A stretch of DNA of 9,241 nt from Pseudomonadota bacterium (lineage in GTDB: Bacteria > Pseudomonadota > Alphaproteobacteria > Rhizobiales > Hyphomicrobiaceae). Below the pieces are notes generated by a model that saw only the letters and a program-made list of their open reading frames with translations, did not search any database and had not been told where the DNA came from. The translations under genes and the position numbers were made by a program. Below are positions 1 through 5,845 of this stretch, in pieces (the first letter of the stretch is position 1; each line of letters starts with the position of its first letter). The stretch is taken from contig JAEZHL010000365.1 of the NCBI GenBank assembly GCA_023416575.1, positions 1 to 9,241 of the forward strand, in the 5' to 3' direction.

Positions 1-229
1 GGATCGCCATGATCACGCAGTCGGCCGGCGTGCCGCGGACGGCGAAGGTCTTGTCGGCGAGCTTGCGCATGCGGATCGGCTCGCGCAGCGTCAGCGAGTG
101 CGAGGCGCCGCTCTGGTCGAGCTCCGGCGCGACGGTCCAGATGTCGTCGGACAGCGCGCGCGCGATGTCGCGCAGGGCCTCGAGCCCCGTCGCGGTGATG
201 CCGTCGTCGTTGGTCAGAAGAATGCGCAT
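1..229 (-). CDS. surE: 5'/3'-nucleotidase SurE (N-terminal part, cut by window edge)
   Basis: This is the first 76 codons of SurE, a metal-dependent survival protein that removes phosphate from nucleoside 5'- and 3'-monophosphates in the cytoplasm. It starts [11 protein letters not shown], the family's hallmark N-terminus, with the metal-ligand pair D8-D9. It continues with [15 protein letters not shown] (residues 33-47), which includes the conserved metal-site serine at S40, and with RGTPADCV (65-72). The ATG at 229 follows a strong purine-rich Shine-Dalgarno run (GGAGGAG) about 6 nt upstream. The gene lies 45 nt after the serS stop on the same strand, so the two are probably cotranscribed. 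The rest of the protein lies beyond the left edge, so later active-site residues cannot be checked. Confidence 0.95.
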   Translation of the reverse strand, partial: MRILLTNDDGITATGLEALRDIARALSDDIWTVAPELDQSGASHSLTLREPIRMRKLADKTFAVRGTPADCVIMAI

Positions 230-237
230 CAGAACTC

Positions 238-263
238 CTCCTCCCCGCGCCAGCAGGGAGAAG
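238..263 (-). promoter_or_regulatory. Hairpin between serS and surE overlapping the surE ribosome-binding site
   Basis: In the minus-strand RNA, CTTCTCCC (plus positions 256-263) can pair with GGGAGGAG (238-245). This gives an 8-bp stem with one G-U pair and a loop of about 10 nt. It starts 11 nt after the serS stop codon, and its 3' arm includes the purine run that should act as the surE ribosome-binding site. No U-tract follows, so an intrinsic terminator is unlikely. It may modulate surE translation, or be a degenerate member of the short CTCCC/GGGAG palindromes scattered through Hyphomicrobiales intergenic regions. The pairing is seen; any function is inferred. Confidence 0.3.
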
Positions 264-274
264 GAATGACCTCC

Positions 275-1555
275 TCAGCCCGCCTTCTCGATCCGCTCCT
301 GCCCCCGCATGTAGGGACGCAAGGCCTCCGGGATGATGACACTTCCGTCGGCCTGTTGGTAGTTCTCAAGGATGGCGACCAGCGTGCGGCCGACCGCCAG
401 GCCGGAGCCGTTGAGCGTATGCACGAACTCCGGCTTGCCGTCCTTCGGCCGGTAGCGCGCGTTCATGCGCCGGGCCTGGAAGTCGCCGCAGACCGAGCAG
501 CTCGAGATCTCCCGGTAGGCGTTCTGCCCCGGCAGCCAGACCTCGATGTCGTAGGTCTTGCGCGAGGCGAAGCCCATGTCGCCGGTGCAGAGCAGCATCG
601 TCCGGTAGGCGAGCCCGAGGCGCTTCAGCACCTCCTCGGCGCACGCCGTCATGCGCTCGTGCTCGGCAAGGCTCTGATCCGGCGTCGTGATCGAGACCAG
701 CTCCACCTTCGAGAACTGGTGCTGGCGGATCATGCCGCGCGTGTCCCGGCCGGCAGCACCCGCCTCGGAACGGAAGCAGGGCGTCCAGGCGGTGTAGCGC
801 AGGGGAAGCGCGGCCTCGTCCAGCATCTCCTCGCGCACGAAATTGGTGAGCGAGATCTCCGCGGTCGGGATCAGCCAATAGCCGTTGGTCGTCTGGAAGA
901 GGTCGTCGGCGAACTTCGGCAGGTTGCCGGTGCCGAACGCGGCCTCGTCGCGCACCAACAACGGCGGGCTTGCCTCCGTGTATCCGAACTCCGTCGTATG
1001 CAGATCGAGCATGAATAAGGCCAGCGCCCGTTCGAGCCGTGCCATCGCGCCCTTGAGCACGACGAAGCGCGCACCCGACAGCTTGGCTGCCGTCTCGAAA
1101 TCCATGAGGCCCAGGGCCTCGCCGATCTCGAAATGCTGCTTCGGCGCGAAGTCGAACGCGGGCGGCGTGCCGATGCGCCGCACCTCGACGTTGCCGGTCT
1201 CATCCGGGCCGAGGGGCACCTCATCGAGCGGCAGGTTCGGGATCTGCGCCAGCTCGGAGCGGAGCTTGTCCTCGAGCGCCCGCTCCTCGGCCTCGCCGGT
1301 CTGGATGGCCTCCTTGAGGCTGGCGACCTCCGCCATCAGCTCCGCCGCGCGTGCCTCGTCCTTGGCGGCCTTGGCTTTGCCGATCTCCTTGGAGGCAGCG
1401 TTGCGGCGCGATTGGGCGTCCTGCAACGCCGACAGGTTGCGGCGGCGCGCCTCGTCGATCTCGAGCAGCCTGGCCGAGAGGGGGGCGAGCCCGCGCTTGC
1501 GCAGCCCCTCGTCGAAGGTTTCGGGGTTTTCGCGAATCCACCTGATGTCGAACAC
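275..1555 (-). CDS. serS: Serine--tRNA ligase (class II seryl-tRNA synthetase)
   Basis: This enzyme activates serine with ATP and charges tRNA-Ser (and tRNA-Sec where present) in the cytoplasm. The product has 426 residues, the normal bacterial length. An N-terminal two-helix tRNA-binding arm spans about residues 27-108, rich in Ala, Arg, Glu and Lys. The class II catalytic core follows, with the serine-binding TAEI (231-234), motif 2 beginning FRSEAG (261-266), and motif 3 with GSGLAVGR (383-390) carrying the ATP-binding Arg390. I place the start at the GTG at 1555 because it gives the family's [10 protein letters not shown] opening. It also has AAGGGCGG 5 nt upstream. A TTG at 1576 would add seven non-conserved residues. 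It sits 99 nt downstream of tatC and 45 nt upstream of surE, all on the same strand. Nothing in the protein looks broken. Confidence 0.98.
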   Translation of the reverse strand: MFDIRWIRENPETFDEGLRKRGLAPLSARLLEIDEARRRNLSALQDAQSRRNAASKEIGKAKAAKDEARAAELMAEVASLKEAIQTGEAEERALEDKLRSELAQIPNLPLDEVPLGPDETGNVEVRRIGTPPAFDFAPKQHFEIGEALGLMDFETAAKLSGARFVVLKGAMARLERALALFMLDLHTTEFGYTEASPPLLVRDEAAFGTGNLPKFADDLFQTTNGYWLIPTAEISLTNFVREEMLDEAALPLRYTAWTPCFRSEAGAAGRDTRGMIRQHQFSKVELVSITTPDQSLAEHERMTACAEEVLKRLGLAYRTMLLCTGDMGFASRKTYDIEVWLPGQNAYREISSCSVCGDFQARRMNARYRPKDGKPEFVHTLNGSGLAVGRTLVAILENYQQADGSVIIPEALRPYMRGQERIEKAG

Positions 1556-1560
1556 GGGGG

Positions 1561-1568
1561 CCGCCCTT
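1561..1568 (-). promoter_or_regulatory. serS ribosome-binding site that decides the GTG start
   Basis: The minus strand reads AAGGGCGG here, ending 5 nt before the GTG at 1555. It lies inside the longer reading frame that would begin with TTG at 1576. This supports the shorter protein that begins with the conserved MFDIRW sequence. Confidence 0.5.
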
Positions 1569-1590
1569 GGTAGCAAATCCGGTTGATGGA

Positions 1591-1611
1591 GAGGCCGACC
1601 TATAGGGCCTC
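1591..1611 (-). promoter_or_regulatory. Inverted repeat in the tatC-serS spacer
   Basis: GAGGCC (1591-1596) and GGCCTC (1606-1611) form a perfect 6-bp inverted repeat with a 9-nt loop. A self-complementary TCCAGCTGGA lies nearby at 1624-1633. Both are in the 99-nt spacer after tatC and before serS. There is no T-rich tail in the direction of transcription, so a classical intrinsic terminator is not supported. It could be a weak attenuating hairpin or chance in GC-rich DNA. Confidence 0.25.
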
Positions 1612-1654
1612 GACGCCGGCTGGTCCAGCTGGATGGCCGCGCGCGCGACCTTCC

Positions 1655-2470
1655 TCAGGTGGAGGCACTCGCCTCAGCCGCTTCGCGCGCCTGACGCGCC
1701 TTCACGACCCTGTCGACGGCGAGGATCGACGCCTCGTAAAGCAGCAGCGTCGGAACGGCCATCGAGATCTGGCTGATAGGGTCGGGAGGGGTGAGGACAG
1801 CGGCGACGACGAAAATGCCGAGGACCGCCCACCGCCGCTTCTCGCGCAGCATATCGCCGTCCAGGAAGCCGGCGCGTGCCAGCAGCGTCAGGACGACCGG
1901 CAGCTGGAACATGAAGCCGAACCCGAGGATCAGCGCCATGATCAGCGACAGGTACTCGCTCACCTTCGCCTGCAGATGGATCTGCACGTCGCCGGTCTTC
2001 CACTCCATGGAGAGGAAGAAGGTCATCGCGAGCGGCATGACGATGAAATAGACGACGCACGCGCCGAGAATGAACAGCAGCGGCGTGGCGATCAGGTACG
2101 GGCGGAACGCGTCGCGCTCGTTGCGGTAGAGGCCCGGCGCCACGAACTTGTAGACCTGGGTGGCGATGATCGGGAAGGCCAGGAAGACGGCGCCGAACAG
2201 CGCCAGCTTCACCTGGGTGAAGAAGAACTCGTGCGGCGCCGTGTAGATCATATCGATCTTGGTGTCCGAGCCGGCCGCCCAACGGTAGGGCTGCACGAGA
2301 ATGTTGTAGATCTGCTCGGCGAACACGAAGCAGAACACGAAGCCGATGAAGATCGCGATGAGCGCGTGAACGAGCCGCTGGCGCAGCTCGATCAGGTGCT
2401 CCATCAACGGCGCCTTCGAAGCGTCGATTTCGTCCTGGCCGGGACGCTTGGCCTCATCCACGTCAGTCAT
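1655..2470 (-). CDS. tatC: Sec-independent protein translocase subunit TatC
   Basis: TatC is the multispanning inner-membrane core of the twin-arginine translocase. With TatB it forms the receptor that binds the RR signal peptide of folded substrates. The 271-residue product has six predicted membrane helices, at about 34-52, 86-106, 126-146, 174-196, 213-227 and 236-253. Family signatures are present: HLIELRQRL (25-33) before the first helix, APGLYRNER (111-119) with conserved E118 of the signal-peptide site, FGFMFQLPVV (184-193), and TPPDPISQ (227-234). The start ATG lies 7 nt after the tatB stop, which implies translational coupling, although the upstream Shine-Dalgarno is weak. The C-terminal tail is short and Ala-rich, as is usual. 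No feature suggests loss of function. Confidence 0.98.
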   Translation of the reverse strand: MTDVDEAKRPGQDEIDASKAPLMEHLIELRQRLVHALIAIFIGFVFCFVFAEQIYNILVQPYRWAAGSDTKIDMIYTAPHEFFFTQVKLALFGAVFLAFPIIATQVYKFVAPGLYRNERDAFRPYLIATPLLFILGACVVYFIVMPLAMTFFLSMEWKTGDVQIHLQAKVSEYLSLIMALILGFGFMFQLPVVLTLLARAGFLDGDMLREKRRWAVLGIFVVAAVLTPPDPISQISMAVPTLLLYEASILAVDRVVKARQAREAAEASAST

Positions 2471-2477
2471 GCGCCGC

Positions 2478-2963
2478 TTAGGCCCCGCTCTTCACATTCT
2501 GGTCGCTCTCGGCCGCACGCGATGGCTCGGACGCCCCGCCGTAGCCGTTGACAGCGGCGCCGTTGAGCACAGCCGATGACTCCGTCTGCGGAAGCGCTTC
2601 GAGCGCGGCGGTGGCCTTTGGCGCAGGTGCTTGACCCGCTTCGGTGCCGTTGACCTTCGCAGCCGCCGCGACGCTGTCGAGCTCGCTCTTGGCATCGGCG
2701 AATTCGGTCTGGACCGACTGCTCCGCGCTGCGCAGGGTCGACTCCGCCTCGTGCTTGAGGCTTGCGACCTCCTTGCGGAGCTGGTCGAGCTCGGTCTCGC
2801 GCATGGCTTCGTCGAACTGCGACCGGAACTCGTTGGCCTGCCGCTTGATCATACCCGTGTAGCGGCCGATCGTGCGCAGAAGCGCGGGCAGCTCTTTCGG
2901 TCCGACGACCAAAAGCGCCACCACACCAATAACGACCAGTTCGCTCCAGCCGATGTCAAACAT
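2478..2963 (-). CDS. tatB: Sec-independent protein translocase subunit TatB
   Basis: TatB partners TatC in the substrate-recognition complex of the twin-arginine system. The 161-residue product opens with MFDIGWSELVVIGVVALLVVGP. This gives a single N-terminal membrane helix (about 6-21) containing the TatB-type E8, followed by the G21-P22 hinge and a long amphipathic helix (about 25-85) ending in heptad-like Glu/Leu/Lys sequence. The rest is an Ala/Pro/Ser-rich, probably disordered tail, as in other TatB proteins. I chose the ATG at 2963 because the canonical MFDIGW begins there. An upstream ATG at 3020 in the same frame would add 19 non-conserved residues ahead of the membrane helix. The gene is 96 nt after tatA and 7 nt before tatC, forming a tatABC unit. 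Confidence 0.96.
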   Translation of the reverse strand: MFDIGWSELVVIGVVALLVVGPKELPALLRTIGRYTGMIKRQANEFRSQFDEAMRETELDQLRKEVASLKHEAESTLRSAEQSVQTEFADAKSELDSVAAAAKVNGTEAGQAPAPKATAALEALPQTESSAVLNGAAVNGYGGASEPSRAAESDQNVKSGA

Positions 2964-3059
2964 TTGTATTACGCCCGCGCCTTCATCCGCCGGACGGCCG
3001 CGTGCCGCCCAGCATGCCACTCACGGCGGGCTCGGCTTAATGCGGGCCGCCTGACCGGT

Positions 3060-3296
3060 TCAGCTCGCTTTGCTGCTCTCGGTCTCGACCCGATCAACGG
3101 TCTTGACCGTCGACTGCTCGATGACCTTGGGTTGGTCGCCGGCCTGGGCCGTGGCCTCGTCCTCCGACATACCCTTCTTGAAGCTCTTGATGCCCTTGGC
3201 AACGTCACCCATGATGTCGGAGATCTTGCCGCGGCCAAACAGCAGCACGACGATCAACAGCACAATGATCCAGTGCCAGATGCTGGTTGCGCCCAT
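3060..3296 (-). CDS. tatA: Sec-independent protein translocase subunit TatA
   Basis: TatA oligomerises in the inner membrane to let folded twin-arginine substrates pass once TatBC has bound them. The 78-residue product is of usual length. It has a short N-terminal membrane helix (about 7-20, [15 protein letters not shown]), the F20-G21 hinge, then the amphipathic helix [20 protein letters not shown] (about 23-42) and an acidic tail. The polar residue near position 8 is His, unlike TatB's Glu, which distinguishes it from the downstream gene. The ATG follows AAGGAG with an 11-nt spacer. It is the first gene of the resumed minus-strand cluster, 116 nt after the ABC ATPase stop, and probably has its own promoter in that gap. 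Confidence 0.97.
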   Translation of the reverse strand: MGATSIWHWIIVLLIVVLLFGRGKISDIMGDVAKGIKSFKKGMSEDEATAQAGDQPKVIEQSTVKTVDRVETESSKAS

Positions 3297-3334
3297 TGTT
3301 TTTGAAACTCCTTCGCAGCTCCCGGCCGCGCCTG

Positions 3335-3363
3335 AAATATTGATCGCACTATTGCAGAAACAA
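3335..3363 (-). promoter_or_regulatory. Possible sigma-70-like promoter for tatABC
   Basis: On the minus strand, TTGTTT (plus 3358-3363) and ATATTT (3335-3340) are separated by exactly 17 nt, about 40 nt before the tatA start. This is an AT-richer patch in a GC-rich window. The hexamers match the consensus only partly, so this is a guess from spacing and composition. Confidence 0.3.
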
Positions 3364-3412
3364 GCCCTACCGACAAGCTATAGCCGCGGCATCGACGCCT
3401 AAGCGCCTGTTT

Positions 3413-4567
3413 CTAGTTCGCTTCCATATTCTCTGCCGGAAAGACCAGGACGCGGGTCGGATCGATCTCGATCGAAACCTCGGCCCCCCGTGTCCAGCCC
3501 TCGCTCTCACGCACCCGGGCTTTGAGTGGTGCCTCGAAGCCCTGCACCGCGATTTCCACCCGGCCGACGTCGCCGAGGAACTTCACCTGCAGGATGCGAG
3601 CCGGCAGCCCCTGCCCCGGCGGCAGGACTTTGATGCTGCGCTGACGCAGGCAGAGGATCGCCGCCGCGCCTTCACTCAGCCCCGGCACCGAGAAATTGCC
3701 GACCGGCGTCCTCAGCGCGCCGCCCGTGACCCTATACGGCACTTCGTTGATCTCGGAGAACAGCCGCGCGACGAATAGATCCGCCGGATTGTGGTACAGC
3801 TCCTCCGCCTTGCCGACCTGGATGATCTTGCCACGCCGCATCACGGCGATCCGGTCGCCGAGCCGCATCGCCTCCTCCGGATGGTGCGTCACGATCATGC
3901 AGGTGGCGCGCGTCTCGCGCAGCAGCGCCAGCGTCTCCTCCTGCATCGTTTCCCTGAGTTGTACGTCAAGACCAGAGAATGGCTCGTCCATCAGCATGAC
4001 CGACGGCCGGGGGACGATGGCGCGGGCGAGCGCGACACGCTGCTGCTCACCGCCCGACAGGATGTGGGGAAAGCCGTTGGCATAGTGGTCGAGGCCGACG
4101 CGCGCCAGCACCGACATCGCCTCGCGCGCGGCATCCTGCGCCGGCAGCGCCTTCAAGCCGAAGGCGACGTTCTGCAGGATGGTGAGGTGCGGAAACAGCG
4201 CGAAATCCTGGAACATCAGGCCGACGTTGCGCTGTTCGGGCAGCACGAAGCGCTCCGGCCCGGCGACTTCCCAGTCGTTGATCAGCACCCGGCCCGCCGA
4301 CGGCTTCTCGATGCCGGAGGCAACACGCAGCAGCGTGGTCTTGCCGCAGCCCGAAGGACCGAGGAGACAAACGATTTCACCCGGGTCGATGTCGAGCGAA
4401 ATGCCGCGCAGCGCACAGGCGTCGCCGAACCGCCGCTCGACGCCCTCGAACGTCAGCCGCGCAGCGATCGTCGCGCCCGCACGCCCGCGCGGAGCGGGTG
4501 AACCGGCTGATCCGGCCGTCTTGGCCTGCTCAGCGGGCGGCGATCGCAGCCAATCGGGCAATTTCAA
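3413..4567 (-). CDS. ABC transporter ATP-binding protein, FbpC/PotA-like (orphan)
   Basis: This is the ATPase subunit of an importer of the ferric-iron/spermidine/sulfate class (FbpC, PotA, CysA). The 384-residue protein has the full set: Walker A GPSGCGKT (70-77), Q-loop Gln120, signature LSGGEQQ (170-176), Walker B VMLMDE (190-195), D-loop SGLD (198-201) and switch His228 in VTHH. The C-terminal part (about 275-380) looks like the TOBE-type regulatory domain of this class. The first 35 residues are a Pro/Ala/Gly-rich extension that family members usually lack. I chose the TTG at 4567 because GAGG lies 6 nt upstream and the frame closes at a TAA seven codons earlier. No permease or binding protein is next to it, so the substrate is unknown; iron is only a guess from FbpC-like sequence such as FSEINEV (270-276). 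It may serve a permease elsewhere. Confidence 0.9.
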   Translation of the reverse strand: MKLPDWLRSPPAEQAKTAGSAGSPAPRGRAGATIAARLTFEGVERRFGDACALRGISLDIDPGEIVCLLGPSGCGKTTLLRVASGIEKPSAGRVLINDWEVAGPERFVLPEQRNVGLMFQDFALFPHLTILQNVAFGLKALPAQDAAREAMSVLARVGLDHYANGFPHILSGGEQQRVALARAIVPRPSVMLMDEPFSGLDVQLRETMQEETLALLRETRATCMIVTHHPEEAMRLGDRIAVMRRGKIIQVGKAEELYHNPADLFVARLFSEINEVPYRVTGGALRTPVGNFSVPGLSEGAAAILCLRQRSIKVLPPGQGLPARILQVKFLGDVGRVEIAVQGFEAPLKARVRESEGWTRGAEVSIEIDPTRVLVFPAENMEAN

Positions 4568-4573
4568 TTCGAT

Positions 4574-4577
4574 CCTC
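4574..4577 (-). promoter_or_regulatory. Ribosome-binding site supporting the TTG start of the ABC ATPase
   Basis: The minus strand reads GAGG followed by a 6-nt spacer and TTG at 4567. No ATG or GTG lies between this TTG and the in-frame TAA seven codons upstream, so TTG is the earliest possible start. The next in-frame TTG is at 4561. Confidence 0.4.
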
Positions 4578-4624
4578 GCACTTGCTTAGCTCTGAATTAG
4601 AGGGTGCGGCCCGTTGTATGCGCG

Positions 4625-4831
4625 TCAACCGAACTTGGCCAGCGCCGCCTGGACGCAACGCGTCAGTTCGCTGTTCTGCGGACGGGAGCAAGATCACGAT
4701 CATAGCCTGCCGATGGTGACACGGATCTGCAATTGGAAGATGCCTTGAGCCAGGTGGAGGTCGGGTTGCGAACTTTCTGTAGTTAACCAGTTCTGCCGAA
4801 GCCGGGAGCGCTTGATGCGCTCAACAACGAA
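4625..4831 (-). pseudogene. Possible decayed gene remnant in the divergent spacer
   Basis: Two adjacent minus-strand reading frames look protein-like and are separated by stops and a frame change. The first is open from 4831 to a TGA at 4700-4702, about 43 codons, and ends with residues such as GIFQLQIRVTIGRL. The second runs from 4693 to a TGA at 4625-4627 and ends NSELTRCVQAALAKFG, which resembles a C-terminal amphipathic helix. A beta strand with VTIG followed by a P/N-x-E-L-x-R-C-V helix recalls the C-terminal TonB/TolA/AgmX-like fold, but this comparison is from memory and weak. No start codon or ribosome-binding site serves either piece, and the stretch also has to hold two divergent promoters. 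It may be chance. Confidence 0.25.
4806..4822 (+). promoter_or_regulatory. Perfect inverted repeat upstream of the cupin gene (possible operator)
   Basis: GAGCGC, TTGAT, GCGCTC forms a perfect 6-bp inverted repeat with a 5-nt centre, 62 nt before the preferred cupin start and 38 nt before the alternative GTG. Position and size would fit a dimeric repressor site over the promoter. The TTGATG in its centre could double as part of a -35 element. No regulator gene is adjacent, so this is inference. Confidence 0.3.
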
Positions 4832-4884
4832 CTAGCTCGTTTCCCGTTGATTGGAGCCCCGTGAGCAAACAACGGAGAATGAGC

Positions 4885-5307
4885 ATGATGAGCTTCAGGC
4901 GGTTCATCGGCGCGACTTGCGCTGCTGTCGCGGCCGCGAACGCCGTCCTCCCTGCTACCGCTCAAGATCAGGGCGAAAAGATCACGCCACAGTTCGAGCA
5001 GGCAATACCAAACATTCCCGGCAAATCACTGGTCGCCATCGTCGTCGATTACGCGCCGGGCGGCGTATCACCTTCGCACACACATGCAAAATCAGCCTTC
5101 GTCTTCGCCTATGTCGTCTCCGGAGAAATCGAATCGCAAGTGAATGACGAGCCGAGGCGGGTCTATCGCGCTGGCGAAAGCTGGTACGAGACGCCCGGTT
5201 CCCGCCATCCTGTCAGCCGCAATGCGAGCGCAACCGCGCCGGCCAAGCTGCTCGCTGTCTTCGTCGTCGACTCTGAGGACAAGCCGCTGACCACGCCCGT
5301 CAATTGA
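4885..5307 (+). CDS. Exported small cupin-domain protein
   Basis: This 140-residue protein has an N-terminal signal peptide (about 1-26; basic MMSFRRF, an Ala-rich core, then a likely cut after ATA) and one cupin barrel. Cupin motif 1 is recognisable as GGVSPSHTHAKSAFVFAYVVSG (59-80), with H65 and H67, but the usual metal-binding Glu is replaced by a hydrophobic residue. Motif 2 is GESWYETPGSRH (97-108) with H108 and N113 in place. The reaction is unknown; such one-domain cupins bind metals or small ligands. I prefer the ATG at 4885 because GGAGA lies 6 nt upstream. A GTG at 4861 (GGAG 4 nt upstream) would add eight residues. The stop is 26 nt before the AhpD-like gene, so the two form an operon, divergent from the ABC ATPase. 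Confidence 0.88.
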   Translation: MMSFRRFIGATCAAVAAANAVLPATAQDQGEKITPQFEQAIPNIPGKSLVAIVVDYAPGGVSPSHTHAKSAFVFAYVVSGEIESQVNDEPRRVYRAGESWYETPGSRHPVSRNASATAPAKLLAVFVVDSEDKPLTTPVN

Positions 5308-5319
5308 CCCAGGTTCGCC

Positions 5320-5325
5320 AAGGAG
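5320..5325 (+). promoter_or_regulatory. Ribosome-binding site deciding the start of the AhpD-like gene
   Basis: AAGGAG here is followed by an 8-nt spacer and GTG at 5334. The same frame is open further upstream to a TTG at 5304 that overlaps the cupin stop codon, and includes a GTG at 5325. Spacing points to 5334, which gives the expected family N-terminus SKRLDYSHVAP. Confidence 0.6.
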
Positions 5326-5333
5326 TGAATCGA

Positions 5334-5783
5334 GTGAGCAAGCGCCTCGATTACAGTCATGTTGCGCCCCACGGAATCAAAACCCTCGGCGGGGTCCACG
5401 TCTATGTCGCGCAGAGCGGCCTCCCCGCCGAGCTGGTGGGGCTTGTCTACCTGCGCATCTCGCAGATCAACAACTGCGCCTATTGCCTCGACGAGCATAC
5501 GCGCGAGCTGCTGAACATGGGGCAGAGTGTCGAGAAACTGGCGCTGCTGCAGGCGTGGTCGGAAGCCGGCCATCTGTTCAACGAGCGCGAGCGCGCCGCC
5601 CTTGCATGGGCCGAAACGGTGACGCGCGTTGCCGAAACCGGCGTGCCCGATGAGGCCTACCAAGCCGTGCGTGCGGTGTTCAATGAGAAGGAGATCGTCG
5701 ATCTCACGATCGCGATCGGCCTGATGAATGCCTACAACCGGATCGCCATCAGCTTCCGGCAGACGCCTCAGGCAGCTAGATAG
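5334..5783 (+). CDS. Carboxymuconolactone decarboxylase / AhpD-like protein
   Basis: This 149-residue, all-helical protein belongs to the carboxymuconolactone decarboxylase superfamily, in the alkylhydroperoxidase AhpD-like branch. The catalytic core motif is complete: NNCAYCLDEH (46-55) with Cys48, Cys51 and His55, the residues that reduce peroxides in AhpD and act as proton relay. The C-terminal half carries ALAWAETVT (89-97) and the conserved DLTIAIGLMNAYNRIAISF (123-141). The likely role is reduction of organic peroxides or a related thiol reaction in the cytoplasm, since there is no signal peptide. AhpD needs a thiol partner, and none is encoded nearby. It follows the cupin gene by 26 nt. 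Homologues of this branch are commonly annotated only as CMD family protein, and a decarboxylase role is not implied. Confidence 0.93.
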   Translation: MSKRLDYSHVAPHGIKTLGGVHVYVAQSGLPAELVGLVYLRISQINNCAYCLDEHTRELLNMGQSVEKLALLQAWSEAGHLFNERERAALAWAETVTRVAETGVPDEAYQAVRAVFNEKEIVDLTIAIGLMNAYNRIAISFRQTPQAAR

Positions 5784-5845
5784 CCAGTGTGGGGTAAGCT
5801 GCTCCGCTGCTCCTCGTCCGCTGCCATGAGGAAGGCGATCCAGCG

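Noticed and set aside
98..1018. Long plus-strand open frame opposite serS
   Set aside because: It is the antisense of a clearly conserved synthetase. Its Arg/Ala/Leu/Gly-rich translation has no recognisable domain and is typical of GC-rich shadow frames.
1583..2551. 322-codon plus-strand frame opposite tatC
   Set aside because: It lies over unmistakable TatC. The translation is Arg/Asp/Glu/His-rich low-complexity sequence without domain features.
2964..3059. Possible hairpin or small gene in the tatA-tatB spacer
   Set aside because: Only imperfect GC-rich pairing with several mismatches, and no small frame with a start signal.
3791..4501. 236-codon plus-strand frame opposite the ABC ATPase
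   Set aside because: The opposite strand carries every ABC ATPase motif in order; this frame carries none of any family.
5163..5663. Minus-strand frame opposite the cupin and AhpD-like genes
   Set aside because: Both plus-strand genes have full conserved motifs and well-placed ribosome-binding sites; the antisense frame has no start signal.
5784..5845. Possible bidirectional terminator between the convergent AhpD-like gene and scpB
   Set aside because: I found only short direct repeats (TCCGCTGC twice) and no solid stem followed by a T-run on either strand.
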